From positions 1 to 51,220 of the forward strand of contig CANREZ010000005.1 in NCBI GenBank assembly GCA_947629745.1: 51,220 nucleotides of DNA, given 5' to 3'. Below, one piece after another: positions 18,030-26,324 of this stretch (the stretch's first letter is position 1; every line of letters begins with the position of its first letter). This stretch comes from an uncultured Clostridia bacterium (lineage in GTDB: Bacteria; Bacillota; Clostridia; Christensenellales; UBA1242). Below the pieces are notes generated by a model. That model saw only the letters and a program-made list of their open reading frames with translations. It ran no database searches and was not told where the DNA came from. The translations under genes were made by a program, and so were the position numbers.

Positions 18030-18737
18030 CTAATCTTCTAGTAAAATATTTTTGCCACCGAAATGCACACTGATTATTTTATTTAATATATCAATTGCGG
18101 AGGAAAAACTGCTTGACTTTATAGATGATAACTTATCATATGGAGTATCCGCTATAATCTTTAGCAGCCCTATTGCTTGTGCCTTGATAGGAATGGTGTA
18201 TTCCCCTGCACAGTTATTGCAAAGTATGGAGCCCGTGGATAGATCCAGATGCACGGATCTAACTAATCTTGCGCCACAGCTAAGGCAATCGCGGAAATTC
18301 ACTCCATATCCTAGATCCGTTAGTAAGTCTAGTAGGAACTTCGCATGCACTACGGCTGGTCGTGTGTCACTATATGTTAGCTCACGGATGGCATGTATTA
18401 GGTGCAAGAATAATTTCTCATTAATCACTCCCTCTACTAGTACACTATCTACAGTCTTTAGTATCTTGCAGGCTACATTATATCTATCTATATCACCTGA
18501 TAGGTCAAAGAAGCTATCAATTAGGTCGCATCCGCTGACAGTATTTTTCTCGCCAACTAATTCAAATTGGCCGAAGCAAAATGGCTGGCCGGCGTATTTT
18601 AGTTTGCTCTTTGGGGACTTCACCCCACGGAGCCTTGCAGTAATCTTGCCGAGTTCCACCGAAAAAAGTGTAAGGATCTTGTCCTTCTCACCATAATCAA
18701 TAGACTTTAATACAATCGCTGATACTTTATAGTCCAT
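18030..18737 (-). CDS. recO: DNA repair protein RecO
   Basis: A 235-residue recombination mediator that helps RecR load RecA on SSB-coated gaps. The N-terminal OB-fold starts YKVSAIVLKSIDYGEKDKIL, typical of RecO. The C-terminal helical domain carries a zinc site (CLSCG ... CNNC near residues 148-176). It follows yqzL with an 11-base overlap and ends at a strong terminator, the Bacillus era-yqzL-recO order. Confidence 0.94.
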   Translation of the reverse strand: MDYKVSAIVLKSIDYGEKDKILTLFSVELGKITARLRGVKSPKSKLKYAGQPFCFGQFELVGEKNTVSGCDLIDSFFDLSGDIDRYNVACKILKTVDSVLVEGVINEKLFLHLIHAIRELTYSDTRPAVVHAKFLLDLLTDLGYGVNFRDCLSCGARLVRSVHLDLSTGSILCNNCAGEYTIPIKAQAIGLLKIIADTPYDKLSSIKSSSFSSAIDILNKIISVHFGGKNILLED

Positions 18738-18855
18738 CTTCCCTTTCGTCTTCTTCCTCGTTTTTCTTTAGAGATGAGTACAACATATAATATCGTATCT
18801 CTCCCGTTTGTCTGAATAATTTCCAAGCAAGGTCCTTTGTGATATTCCCTTTCAT
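18727..18855 (-). CDS. yqzL: YqzL-family small protein, 42 aa
   Basis: A short gene between era and recO. The peptide reads MKGNITKDLAWKLFRQTGEI..., then YYMLYSSLKK and an acidic tail. This matches the YqzL pattern (W-x-[LV]-F-x-x-T-G-x-I-x-x-Y-x-L) and the conserved location of yqzL in Bacillus. AGAGGTG lies four bases before the ATG. The gene overlaps the recO start by 11 bases, suggesting translational coupling. Function is unknown. Confidence 0.85.
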   Translation of the reverse strand: MKGNITKDLAWKLFRQTGEIRYYMLYSSLKKNEEEDEREDGL

Positions 18856-18911
18856 ATGACACCTCTATAATTCTATCCTATGCAAAAGAAACCAAAATTA
18901 AAATAACCTAG

Positions 18912-19802
18912 CTAAATATCTTTCTTGTTATATCCGAAATCCTCGACATAATGCGAGTTATCTCGCCAGCCAGACTTCACCTTGACAAATAGTGTGAGGC
19001 CGACCTTGCCGCCAACAATTTTCTCTATATCTCGTCTTGAACGAGTGCCTATATCCTTTAGCATCGAGCCGCCTTTGCCGATTATTATCGACTTATGTGA
19101 ATCCTTCTCACAAATTATATCACAAGATATCTTAGTCACTCCATGCTCTACTTTATATTCCACCACTTGGCACGCAATGCCATGTGGTATCTCATCTTGC
19201 AATAGTAATAGAGCCTTCTCCCTAATTGTCTCCTCCACTAGAAACCTAGTGGATTTGTCTGTATATATATCTTCGTCAAAATATCTGACACCTTCAGGCA
19301 TGAGAGAAATAATCGTATCTAGCAAGTTTTTGACATTATCTCCCTTGATAGCGCTGATTGGATATATATCTTTGACAAAATCAAGGTTATTTAACTTAGC
19401 TAATTCTGGATACAATTTGTCCATCTTCACTAGGTCCGTCTTCGTCACAACCACTATTATCTGGCCTCTGCCCTTGAATGATCGGATGAAGTCTAAATCA
19501 CTATCTGTTATCTTCTTCGTGCCGTCTAGTACTAGCAGGTACACATCCGCAGAATCCTTGGCACTATCGATGCTCTTACTCATATATTCGTCTAGCTTGT
19601 TATGGCTAACGTGAATACCTGGGGTGTCAATGAATATTATCTGATAGTCTTTGCCATTAAGTATCCCTAGTATTTTGTTACGAGTGGTCTGTGGCTTTGG
19701 CGAGACAATACTCACCTTCTCATTGATTAGTGCATTTAGCAGTGTCGACTTGCCAGCATTTGGCTTGCCAAGTATAGTTACAAATCCTGATCTAAAACTC
19801 AT
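18912..19802 (-). CDS. era: GTPase Era
   Basis: A 296-residue ribosome-assembly GTPase that binds the 3' end of 16S rRNA. G1 is GKPNAGKST (12-20), the switch I T is in PQTTRN, G3 is DTPGIH and G4 is TKTD. The C-terminal KH domain has IIIGKGGSMLKDIGTRSRRDIE. The start overlaps the ybeY stop by four bases, so the two 30S maturation factors are translationally coupled. Confidence 0.97.
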   Translation of the reverse strand: MSFRSGFVTILGKPNAGKSTLLNALINEKVSIVSPKPQTTRNKILGILNGKDYQIIFIDTPGIHVSHNKLDEYMSKSIDSAKDSADVYLLVLDGTKKITDSDLDFIRSFKGRGQIIVVVTKTDLVKMDKLYPELAKLNNLDFVKDIYPISAIKGDNVKNLLDTIISLMPEGVRYFDEDIYTDKSTRFLVEETIREKALLLLQDEIPHGIACQVVEYKVEHGVTKISCDIICEKDSHKSIIIGKGGSMLKDIGTRSRRDIEKIVGGKVGLTLFVKVKSGWRDNSHYVEDFGYNKKDI

Positions 19803-20296
19803 ACTTCACCTCGCGTGATGTCGCACCTAGATAGTACCTCTTCCTCGACTTTTCGCATCTTGGCTCTATCCGACTCCTCTATATGGTCGTATCCAAGTAG
19901 ATGTAGTAGTGAGTGAAGTAGGAGGTAACACACTTCACGCTTCACACTATGACCATACTCCTTTGCCTGTTTCTTTGCTTGTCTGAAACATAAATATGTA
20001 TCCCCTAACATTACAAGGTTTGTCTCGTAGTCGATATCCTCCGCATGATCTGTATATATTGTGTCACATTTTATTAGTCCGTCTGATGCTAGCATTGGGA
20101 AGGACAGCACATCGGTCACGCGATCGGTGTTTCGAAACTTCCTATTTAGTGTGCGGATATCCTTCTTTGACACTTCAACGATATTCACTTCTACTCTATC
20201 ATCTAATCCTAGATACTCCCTAGCACAAGCAAATAACGCCTTTATATCCTCTTCAAACTCTAATATATGCTTAGCCTGTACAAAATTTATTTTCAT
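19799..20296 (-). CDS. ybeY: Endoribonuclease YbeY
   Basis: A 165-residue metal-dependent RNase involved in 16S rRNA 3' processing and ribosome quality control. The zinc triad is H128, H132 and H138 in LLLHSLLHLLGYDH; the usual HGxLHL has Ser and Leu in the variable places. The conserved R-x-T-D-V-L-S-F-P block is at residues 59-67. ATGA overlaps join it to yqfD upstream and era downstream. Confidence 0.95.
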   Translation of the reverse strand: MKINFVQAKHILEFEEDIKALFACAREYLGLDDRVEVNIVEVSKKDIRTLNRKFRNTDRVTDVLSFPMLASDGLIKCDTIYTDHAEDIDYETNLVMLGDTYLCFRQAKKQAKEYGHSVKREVCYLLLHSLLHLLGYDHIEESDRAKMRKVEEEVLSRCDITRGEV

Positions 20297-21402
20297 TCAT
20301 AAATCCTTTTTTCTACATGTATAGTTGTCTTAATATATTTTACACTACTAAGGTCGATTATATCAAGATTTTCATCCAATATTTCTGCATTTTCTTTATT
20401 TTTCCCATAGGCAAGTGCTTTGCTTTGTGCCACCAGGTTGTCATATTCTTCCTCATAATTATGTTGCACAGTAATAGTTTTTTGCTCGATATATGTGGTG
20501 CGTTTTAGATAAATTGGCAGGAAGAAGTTTGATAGATACCCTTCCTCTTCCTTGACCCTATAATTTTCAAATTTACAGTTCTTGCTATTGCTACTGATAA
20601 CTTTGCCAAACATGCTATACTCTACATTTGTCTGAGTATTTCCAGTATCTACAATCTCGGTGCTTTCTTCCTCAAATTTTACAATGCCGCTATACCACAC
20701 ATCAGCTATTATCTCAGCACGTGGACATACACGCATTTTGACGCCATCAGATGCTATGATATATGGCTCTACTAATACATCACCCATACTCACTATATCA
20801 CCCACGTTTACCGAAGGCGTGCCTTGCAGGACGTGAATACTCTTTATCATCATGGTCTCACTAGCGTATAGTGGTGCAAAATCACTCTCAAGTAGCACTT
20901 TTTCTTTCACCGAGATGATGAGTGTAGTGCCGACTTTTGAGGCAGACACCATGCTGATGTCACTGGTATTAGCTAGTATGTAATCCTCAATCTGTCCTGT
21001 TGTGGCACGACTAATATCTATATCTCCCTCATTTATCACCCGGATTATCTCGTCACGCAAGTTGCTATCACCTACCACTTCGATGCGAAAAGTAAACCTG
21101 GATATCACAAGTATTGCAGCAACGGCCAAAATGGTGGCACAGATAATGCCAAGATTGTATTTTAGGACTTTTGGCAGCCTTGCAAATCCAAAACTATCCA
21201 CTACTTGGATATCGTAGTTGTAAAGCTTTTGTCTTAGTGACTTAAAATACTTCGACTTTATCTTGCAGGATAATTGATTGTACTTGGGTCTATCTATGTC
21301 ATAGGCGTGTATTTTTAATAGTTCTGGCAGGACACATCTCTCTATATTTACGCCATGTATCTCTATCTCATACATGCTAGCGGATAGTAACTTATTCACG
21401 TT
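20293..21402 (-). CDS. yqfD: Sporulation protein YqfD
   Basis: A 369-residue protein with one strong transmembrane segment (about residues 93-115) and a large C-terminal domain rich in beta-strands, as in YqfD of spore formers. In Bacillus it is a mother-cell sporulation protein encoded next to yqfC. The chosen start is the GTG at 21402, because GGAG lies six bases upstream. The longer reading from a TTG at 21411 would place that ribosome site inside the coding region. It overlaps yqfC by 11 bases and ybeY by four. Confidence 0.9.
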   Translation of the reverse strand, partial: NVNKLLSASMYEIEIHGVNIERCVLPELLKIHAYDIDRPKYNQLSCKIKSKYFKSLRQKLYNYDIQVVDSFGFARLPKVLKYNLGIICATILAVAAILVISRFTFRIEVVGDSNLRDEIIRVINEGDIDISRATTGQIEDYILANTSDISMVSASKVGTTLIISVKEKVLLESDFAPLYASETMMIKSIHVLQGTPSVNVGDIVSMGDVLVEPYIIASDGVKMRVCPRAEIIADVWYSGIVKFEEESTEIVDTGNTQTNVEYSMFGKVISSNSKNCKFENYRVKEEEGYLSNFFLPIYLKRTTYIEQKTITVQHNYEEEYDNLVAQSKALAYGKNKENAEILDENLDIIDLSSVKYIKTTIHVEKRIYE

Positions 21403-21664
21403 TTGCTCCAAGATTGATATTTTCTAATTTCCCACTAATTGTGATAGTGCCGGAATCAAGCTGACGTATTTTGATATCACTGCCTGTAATATCCACCACT
21501 CCGCCCTTGACTGATACTACCAAGTGATCGCTCGTATAGATCAGTATTTTCTTAAAATTGGATATAGCAAGCGCCTTGCCACTAAATACTTCCACTTTGT
21601 ATCCGCTAAGCACTTCTTCATATGGCAAGTTCACAGTCTTCCCCACTTCTCCTAGATAATCCAT
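21392..21664 (-). CDS. yqfC: Sporulation protein YqfC (YabP/YqfC family)
   Basis: A 90-residue beta-rich protein. The YabP/YqfC pattern covers most of it: LSGYKVEVFSGKALAISNF, then YTSDHLVVSVKGGVVDITG and the ending I-x-G-K-[LI]. The ATG at 21664 is chosen because AGGAG lies five bases upstream; the longer reading adds 22 unrelated residues. It partners with YqfD, with which it overlaps. It is preceded by a terminator, so it must have its own promoter, which could not be identified with confidence. Confidence 0.88.
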   Translation of the reverse strand: MDYLGEVGKTVNLPYEEVLSGYKVEVFSGKALAISNFKKILIYTSDHLVVSVKGGVVDITGSDIKIRQLDSGTITISGKLENINLGAKRE

Positions 21665-21714
21665 ATACACTCCTAATCTATTTATGTATATGATAGGTCT
21701 TTCATTTTTATTTA

Positions 21715-21762
21715 TAAATAAAAAATGCACCCACTAAGTAAAATTACTTTTTGGATGCATTT
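21715..21762 (-). terminator. Terminator of the floA operon
   Basis: Outer stem AAATGCATCC / GGGTGCATTT (21723-21732 with 21753-21762) encloses a smaller AAGTAATTTTACTT-type hairpin. A T-rich run follows on the minus strand. Confidence 0.8.
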
Positions 21763-21769
21763 ACAATTA

Positions 21770-22246
21770 TTATCTTCTCTTTAATATCTCAGCAAGGATC
21801 AGTGCGGATTTTATGTCATACTGGGGATGGGGAACATCCTCAGCCTCCTTTGATTCGTGCTTGAATACCTCGAGTTTCTCACTTTCCTGATAATTTCCCT
21901 CAAGGTCGTTATCCTCAGTCTCATCCTCTAGTAGGTCATTGCCATAGAATTCGTCTTCCTCGCCTGGGAGTAAATATTTGTCCTCATCGATCTGAATGAT
22001 GATTGGCTCTTCACTCTTCTCCTCTATTACTTTTGGCAGAGCTTCATCCACGGTGTCTTTTAGATAATTTTCATCACTTATATTTATCTTCACACCAGTC
22101 TGTCTAGGCTCGATAGTCTTTTCTACCTTTGGTGCTTGTTTTACACTTGATCGTTTCTTTTTTATATAAAATCTTGTATTGTAGGCAGCAATTACGAGTA
22201 TTAGTAATGCTACCCCTACAATGACAGCGATTTCATACCACTCCAT
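21770..22246 (-). CDS. Single-pass membrane protein with acidic cytoplasmic tail, 158 aa
   Basis: An N-terminal hydrophobic segment (about residues 5-23) is followed by a short basic stretch (KKKR), which implies the tail is cytoplasmic. The tail is then long, very acidic and low-complexity, ending in a helical SALILAEILKRR. No family is recognised. The start overlaps the floA stop by one base, with GAGGAG upstream, so it is coupled to floA. It occupies the position of yqfB in Bacillus without resembling it. A role with the flotillin membrane scaffold is inferred from position only. Confidence 0.75.
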   Translation of the reverse strand: MEWYEIAVIVGVALLILVIAAYNTRFYIKKKRSSVKQAPKVEKTIEPRQTGVKINISDENYLKDTVDEALPKVIEEKSEEPIIIQIDEDKYLLPGEEDEFYGNDLLEDETEDNDLEGNYQESEKLEVFKHESKEAEDVPHPQYDIKSALILAEILKRR

Positions 22247-23268
22247 TATTTCTTCTCCTCATTCTTTGGAGCAATGTATGCATGAGGACCACTGCTTGCA
22301 CCGATTGCGTTTCGCATATTAGTATCGGCTAGCACGTTCTTCATATTGTAATAATCCATGACGCCAATTTGACCTTTGTCAAAAGCCTTGGCAATAGCAA
22401 GAGGCACTTGGGCTTCGTTCTCAACTAACTTTGCACGCATCTCCTGAGTCTTTGCTCTCATCTCCTGCTCAGTTGCAGTAGCCATTGCACGGCGTTCCTC
22501 AGCTTTTGCTTGAGCGATCTGCATATCGGCATTTGCACGTTGTGTCTCTAGTTGCGCACCAACATTTCTACCCACATCGATATCTGCTATATCAATGGAT
22601 AGTATCTGATAAGCTGTGCCAGCATCAAGACCTTGCTCCAAAATTGTCTTTGAGATGAGATCTGGATTCTCCAGCACTATCTGGTGAGTATCTGCACTAC
22701 CAACAGCTGAGACTATTCCCTGACCAATTCTTGCAATAATCGTGTCGTCCCCTGCTCCACCAATTTGTCTATTGATATCACTACGGACGGTGACACGTGC
22801 CTTTACCTTTAACTCAATGCCATCTTTACTCACAGCAGATATACTAGGAGTATGGATGACGACTGGATTGACACTATTTTGCACAGCTTTTAGGATATCT
22901 CTATTTGCTAGGTCAATAGCCTTTGCGTTTGCGACAGATAAGTCAATCTTTGCTCCATGTGCGGTGATCAGTGCGTCCACCACGCGGGATACGTTGCCTC
23001 CAGCTAGATAATGTGTCTCAAGGTCATCCATTGTGATCTTCACGCCTGCTTTCTTCGCATTGATGTAGTTGTCGATAATCATATTGATATCGATCTTCCT
23101 AATCTTCATAGCAAGCAATCTACTCATGGATACGTGTGCACCTGACACCATTGCCCTAAGCCAAGTGCTGACTGGCACTAGCGCAAAGAACACAGCAAGT
23201 AGTAGCACAATTGCCCCGATTACGCCAAGGGCAATATACAATCCAACACCAACAAGCATCATGTTCAT
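22246..23268 (-). CDS. floA: Flotillin-like protein FloA
   Basis: A 340-residue protein. A hydrophobic N-terminal hairpin (residues about 7-35) anchors it. An SPFH/PHB-like domain follows (DLSVANAKAIDLANRDILKAVQNSVNPVVI). The C-terminal helical region is rich in Ala, Glu and Arg (QAKAEERRAMATATEQEMRAK). FloA organises functional membrane microdomains. Here, as in Bacillus, it lies upstream of yqfC-yqfD. No NfeD partner gene is visible upstream; a NYN-domain gene is there instead. Confidence 0.95.
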   Translation of the reverse strand: MNMMLVGVGLYIALGVIGAIVLLLAVFFALVPVSTWLRAMVSGAHVSMSRLLAMKIRKIDINMIIDNYINAKKAGVKITMDDLETHYLAGGNVSRVVDALITAHGAKIDLSVANAKAIDLANRDILKAVQNSVNPVVIHTPSISAVSKDGIELKVKARVTVRSDINRQIGGAGDDTIIARIGQGIVSAVGSADTHQIVLENPDLISKTILEQGLDAGTAYQILSIDIADIDVGRNVGAQLETQRANADMQIAQAKAEERRAMATATEQEMRAKTQEMRAKLVENEAQVPLAIAKAFDKGQIGVMDYYNMKNVLADTNMRNAIGASSGPHAYIAPKNEEKK

Positions 23269-23309
23269 ATATTTACTTCCCCCTAAGTTTTTGTATTATT
23301 GTTTTGAAT

Positions 23310-23338
23310 ATTGTAACACAAAAATTTTTACTTGAGAA
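23310..23338 (-). promoter_or_regulatory. Possible promoter of floA
   Basis: Minus strand: TTCTCA (23338-23333), 17 bases, TACAAT (23315-23310), with TG in the extended -10 position. Confidence 0.5.
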
Positions 23339-23414
23339 TACCCTTTTTAAAAATTGCTTTAAAAATATTTTATTATAAGAAATATACTATCTATATCTAT
23401 CCTATTTTCTGCAA

Positions 23415-23441
23415 TAAAAAAGACGGCCATATTGACCGTCT
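23415..23441 (-). terminator. Terminator of the ogg-NYN transcript
   Basis: Stem AGACGG / CCGTCT (23421-23426 with 23436-23441), then T6 on the minus strand. Confidence 0.85.
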
Positions 23442-23460
23442 ATTTGCTTTACTTTTATCC

Positions 23461-24309
23461 TTAGACTAATGCAGCCTTCATATCTTTTACTAGATCTTCT
23501 AGTTCCTCGAATATCTGGCGAACATCTTCATTAGGACTATTGGTGCCCTCACCCTTTGCATATTGGATGGATAGCAAGTGCTCGATGTCACGAATGAGCT
23601 TATTCTTCTCGTCCATGTCTTCCTTGTTGGTGAAGTCTAATTCGCTGGTACGTGCGGTGATATCATTTAGGATATCAGATAGCTTGCCATCGAATCCACT
23701 GTCTTCCTCTTCCTCGACATATTCATCCTCGATGTAATTCTCGAGTACTTCTGGCTCTTTCTTGACTGGAGCTGCCTTTGCTGGAGCGGCTTTCTTTGGA
23801 GCGGCCGTCTTAGCTGGTGCTGCCTTCTTCACAGTCTTTGCCTTAGCTGTCTTTGGCTTGTATGCCTCGACAGGTGCATCAATATTATCTAGAGCAATGT
23901 GCTCGTCAAACATATGTGCATTGACCTCTGCATACTCGTGAGTGACGTCGATTAGATACTTGTCATGTGAACGTAGCTCAGCTAACATATAACTTAGGTC
24001 TCCATCACCTGCAACCACGCAGTATGTATTGATCTCAGGTTTGGTATAAACCAATTTGATAGCATCGACCACAATACGATTATCGAGTTGACTAAATCTC
24101 TTCTTTAATCTCATGAATGGTGCTGTCTCATATCCGTATTTTGCAATGATATCGGATAGATATAGGTGTTTCCTATCGTTGTATCCATAGAATTTGCAGA
24201 ATACTAGATCTCCCATGCCCTCTAGTTTCTCAAACAATTCGAGCATAGCTTCTTTGCTAATCTTGACATTATCTACGTCAATGAGTAGCGCAATTTTTCT
24301 CTTATTCAT
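23461..24309 (-). CDS. NYN-domain protein with Lys/Ala-rich linker
   Basis: A 282-residue protein. The N-terminal 145 residues form a NYN (PIN-like, LabA/DUF88) domain: LLIDVDNVKIS (D11, D13), VVDAIKLVY (D82) and VAGDGDLSYML (D101-D104). These provide the acidic metal site expected of a ribonuclease. Residues 152-185 are a Lys/Ala/Pro low-complexity linker (repeats of KKAAPAK), followed by an acidic segment and a C-terminal helical region of unknown fold. The bacterial function of such proteins is unsettled; RNA cleavage is inferred. ATGA overlap with the DNA glycosylase gene. Confidence 0.85.
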   Translation of the reverse strand: MNKRKIALLIDVDNVKISKEAMLELFEKLEGMGDLVFCKFYGYNDRKHLYLSDIIAKYGYETAPFMRLKKRFSQLDNRIVVDAIKLVYTKPEINTYCVVAGDGDLSYMLAELRSHDKYLIDVTHEYAEVNAHMFDEHIALDNIDAPVEAYKPKTAKAKTVKKAAPAKTAAPKKAAPAKAAPVKKEPEVLENYIEDEYVEEEEDSGFDGKLSDILNDITARTSELDFTNKEDMDEKNKLIRDIEHLLSIQYAKGEGTNSPNEDVRQIFEELEDLVKDMKAALV

Positions 24310-25151
24310 TTTCTTCCTCCAAAATTTTCTCTTTTACCATAGAAGAGATACTGCTGGGCGTACCCTGATAGATTCCCATACTTTGATACAAAGATGCGAG
24401 ATATCTTTGGCGCACTAAGGGACGTGTCCCCATATGCATCCGCATACACCTTTTTGATCCAAGTATCAGTCGGGAATACATCTAGTCTGTGCATCCCAAA
24501 TAGCAAGATACAGTCAGCCACTTTTGGCCCCACTCCTGCAAGGGTCAATAGATTCTGCCTTGCAGATTGCGTATCCATGCTACCAAGTGCCTCTAGATCA
24601 AATTCGCCCCCAAGCATCGATATGGTGCGCTCTAGATACTCTGCCCTATACCCACACCCGATAGACCCAAAGTATCCGTGAGGGATTTTCTTTAGCTCAT
24701 CTAGAGTAGGAAAAGCATGATATCCATCCATACTAGTACCAAAATCTTCGCAAAGCCTACTAATCGTCTTCCTAATTCTTGGAATATTATTATTGGCAGA
24801 GATGATGAATGATATTATCACCTCCACTAGGTCTTGCCTAAGAATCCTGATACCTTTGCCATAATAAATGTATGGTCTTAGCATCTCGTCCTGATATAGA
24901 ACTGATTTTATTTTACCATAGTCTGTCTCAAAATCCAAGTATTTTATAAAATATTTTTCATCATCACAAAATATTTCTACATAGGTTTTCTGTCTCTTCA
25001 GTGTGGCTTTGTGGCTACAACTGTACACTTCGTACCAATTATCCCCTAGTTTTTGAAATCTGAAAACTTGCCCACACTCCAGTATATGGCGTATATCAAA
25101 GTCGTCTAGATCGAGCACTTTGATATATCCTTTTTTCACCTCATATCTCAT
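24306..25151 (-). CDS. ogg: 8-oxoguanine DNA glycosylase, OGG1/AlkA-like (HhH-GPD)
   Basis: A 281-residue base-excision repair enzyme. An N-terminal OGG domain (residues 1-105) starts LDDFDIRHILECGQVFRF, where the G-Q-x-F-R pattern is typical. The HhH-GPD core has LAGVGPKVADCILLFG with the catalytic Lys (GPKVAD), then DVFPTDTW with the catalytic Asp. It removes 8-oxoG and related lesions with lyase activity. It lies just after the rpmA terminator, is coupled to the NYN gene, and has AGGAC upstream of the ATG. Confidence 0.92.
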   Translation of the reverse strand: MRYEVKKGYIKVLDLDDFDIRHILECGQVFRFQKLGDNWYEVYSCSHKATLKRQKTYVEIFCDDEKYFIKYLDFETDYGKIKSVLYQDEMLRPYIYYGKGIRILRQDLVEVIISFIISANNNIPRIRKTISRLCEDFGTSMDGYHAFPTLDELKKIPHGYFGSIGCGYRAEYLERTISMLGGEFDLEALGSMDTQSARQNLLTLAGVGPKVADCILLFGMHRLDVFPTDTWIKKVYADAYGDTSLSAPKISRIFVSKYGNLSGYAQQYLFYGKRENFGGRK

Positions 25152-25164
25152 AGTTTTGTCCTAA

Positions 25165-25200
25165 AAATAGAAAATTGTCAAAGACATACTTTGACAATTT
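25165..25200 (-). terminator. Terminator of the rplU-prp-rpmA operon
   Basis: Perfect 12-bp stem AAATTGTCAAAG / CTTTGACAATTT with a five-base loop (25172-25200), then a T-rich run on the minus strand. Confidence 0.93.
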
Positions 25201-25205
25201 CATAA

Positions 25206-25490
25206 TTATTTTGATTGTGCTACGACAGAAACTTTCTTCTTCGAGCGTGATGCATTCTCAAATTTTACCACCCCATCTGCGGTTGCAAATAGCGTGTAAT
25301 CCTTGCCACAACCGACGTTGTTGCCAGGTAAAATCTTTGTGCCACGTTGTCTTACTAGAATATTGCCAGCGAGCACATATTCGCCATCTGTTCTCTTCAC
25401 TCCAAGACGCTTTGATTCACTATCGCGGCCGTTCTTGGTACTACTCTGACCTTTCTTATGAGCAAAGAGTTGTATATCAAACTTTCTCAT
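25206..25490 (-). CDS. rpmA: 50S ribosomal protein L27 with Prp-cleaved N-terminal extension
   Basis: A 94-residue protein; the L27 core begins [21 protein letters not shown]. The preceding residues MRKFDIQLF form the short extension found in Firmicutes. Known work in Staphylococcus shows that Prp removes this extension to expose the N-terminus that reaches the peptidyl transferase centre. GGAGG lies before the ATG. It overlaps the prp gene by 14 bases. Confidence 0.97.
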   Translation of the reverse strand: MRKFDIQLFAHKKGQSSTKNGRDSESKRLGVKRTDGEYVLAGNILVRQRGTKILPGNNVGCGKDYTLFATADGVVKFENASRSKKKVSVVAQSK

Positions 25491-25809
25491 CTATTACCTC
25501 CAATTTAATGTAATCCCCGTACTCTTTTGCTAGCTCCTTTACCGATAACCTTGCGGTATCGCAAAGTATGCTAATCTCTCTTGCCTTATCCGTACTTGGG
25601 ATATCTATTCGAATGTAACCTGCACTAGGTATCATATGCGTCTTCACTCTTATATGCAAGACTTTCCTTAGTCCTACTTCGAGCGAATTGATGATACTAG
25701 ACAGACTAGCACATACTATGTCAGTGCCACTATCAGCATACCCTGTGTGGCCGATACACTCAATAGTCGTGTACCCTGACTGTGCTACATAAAATTTTAC
25801 AATTGTCAT
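25477..25809 (-). CDS. prp: Ribosomal-processing cysteine protease Prp
   Basis: A 110-residue protease (YsxB/DUF464). The catalytic residues are H21 in [11 protein letters not shown] and C33 in IVCASLS, the strictly conserved spacing of the family. It cleaves the L27 extension encoded next door. It lies between rplU and rpmA in the standard Firmicutes order, with AGGAAG before the ATG. Confidence 0.95.
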   Translation of the reverse strand: MTIVKFYVAQSGYTTIECIGHTGYADSGTDIVCASLSSIINSLEVGLRKVLHIRVKTHMIPSAGYIRIDIPSTDKAREISILCDTARLSVKELAKEYGDYIKLEVIDEKV

Positions 25810-25816
25810 ATTCTTC

Positions 25817-26116
25817 CTATTTGATAGAAATTATTTCGACTGCGGTGAATGGTTGTCTATGACCTTGTCTCTTGCGCTCATTCTTCTTTGCCTTATACTT
25901 GAAGACAACTATCTTATCACCTTTTCCATGGCTCGTGATCTTGGCATGAGCCTTTGCTTTGCACTCTTTGCCAGCTAATACTTTCTCGCCATTTACTAGC
26001 ATTACAACGTCAAATGTGACCTCGTCACCAACATTGCCATCCAATTTCTCTACCTTGATGGTATCGCCTTCGGATACTTTGTATTGCTTGCCTCCTGTTA
26101 CTATTACAGCGTACAT
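25817..26116 (-). CDS. rplU: 50S ribosomal protein L21
   Basis: A 99-residue protein starting MYAVIVTGGKQYKVSEGD, the canonical L21 beginning. The C-terminal half has KYKAKKNERKRQGHRQPFT, the 23S rRNA-binding loop. A longer reading to 26191 exists but would translate the structured leader. The start at 26116 is fixed by GAGGAGG seven bases upstream. First gene of rplU-prp-rpmA. Confidence 0.97.
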   Translation of the reverse strand: MYAVIVTGGKQYKVSEGDTIKVEKLDGNVGDEVTFDVVMLVNGEKVLAGKECKAKAHAKITSHGKGDKIVVFKYKAKKNERKRQGHRQPFTAVEIISIK

Positions 26117-26198
26117 ATATTTACCTCCTCTCTCCAGACTCACTGGTGTGGGTGATGGATCTATAATCCATACTTGCTCGACCCTTCCCATGTGGCTC
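26117..26198 (-). ncRNA. Probable L21 leader (autoregulatory 5' UTR)
   Basis: The roughly 80-base untranslated region between the promoter and rplU folds by eye into TGGAT / ATCCA and CCAG / CTGG hairpins, with a GGGT / ACCC pairing enclosing the first. Firmicutes rplU operons commonly carry an L21 leader that is thought to bind the protein. The family match was not tested by covariance model. Confidence 0.5.
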
Positions 26199-26204
26199 GA
26201 TTGT

Positions 26205-26233
26205 ATAGTAACATAAATTCACCCAATTGTCAA
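26205..26233 (-). promoter_or_regulatory. Strong sigma-A promoter of rplU-prp-rpmA
   Basis: Minus strand: perfect TTGACA (26233-26228), 17 bases, TACTAT (26210-26205), with extended -10 TG. The predicted start is near 26198. Confidence 0.88.
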
Positions 26234-26266
26234 TTATAAATTCGCTTTTAACTAGATTATTATTAC

Positions 26267-26295
26267 TTTACAAAAGAAATATAAGATTATATAAT
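26267..26295 (+). promoter_or_regulatory. Sigma-A promoter of the 810-aa membrane protein gene
   Basis: TTTACA (26267-26272), exactly 17 bases, perfect TATAAT (26290-26295). It is back to back with the rplU promoter. Confidence 0.8.
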
Positions 26296-26324
26296 AAAAC
26301 TAATAATTTCTTTGGTGGTGTAGT

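Noticed and set aside
23755..23860. NYN linker repeats considered as a DNA tandem repeat array.
   Set aside because: The similarity reflects repeated Lys/Ala/Pro codons rather than conserved nucleotide units.
26117..26191. Longer L21 start at 26191.
   Set aside because: It would translate the structured leader; L21 proteins start at MYAVI with GGAGG just upstream.
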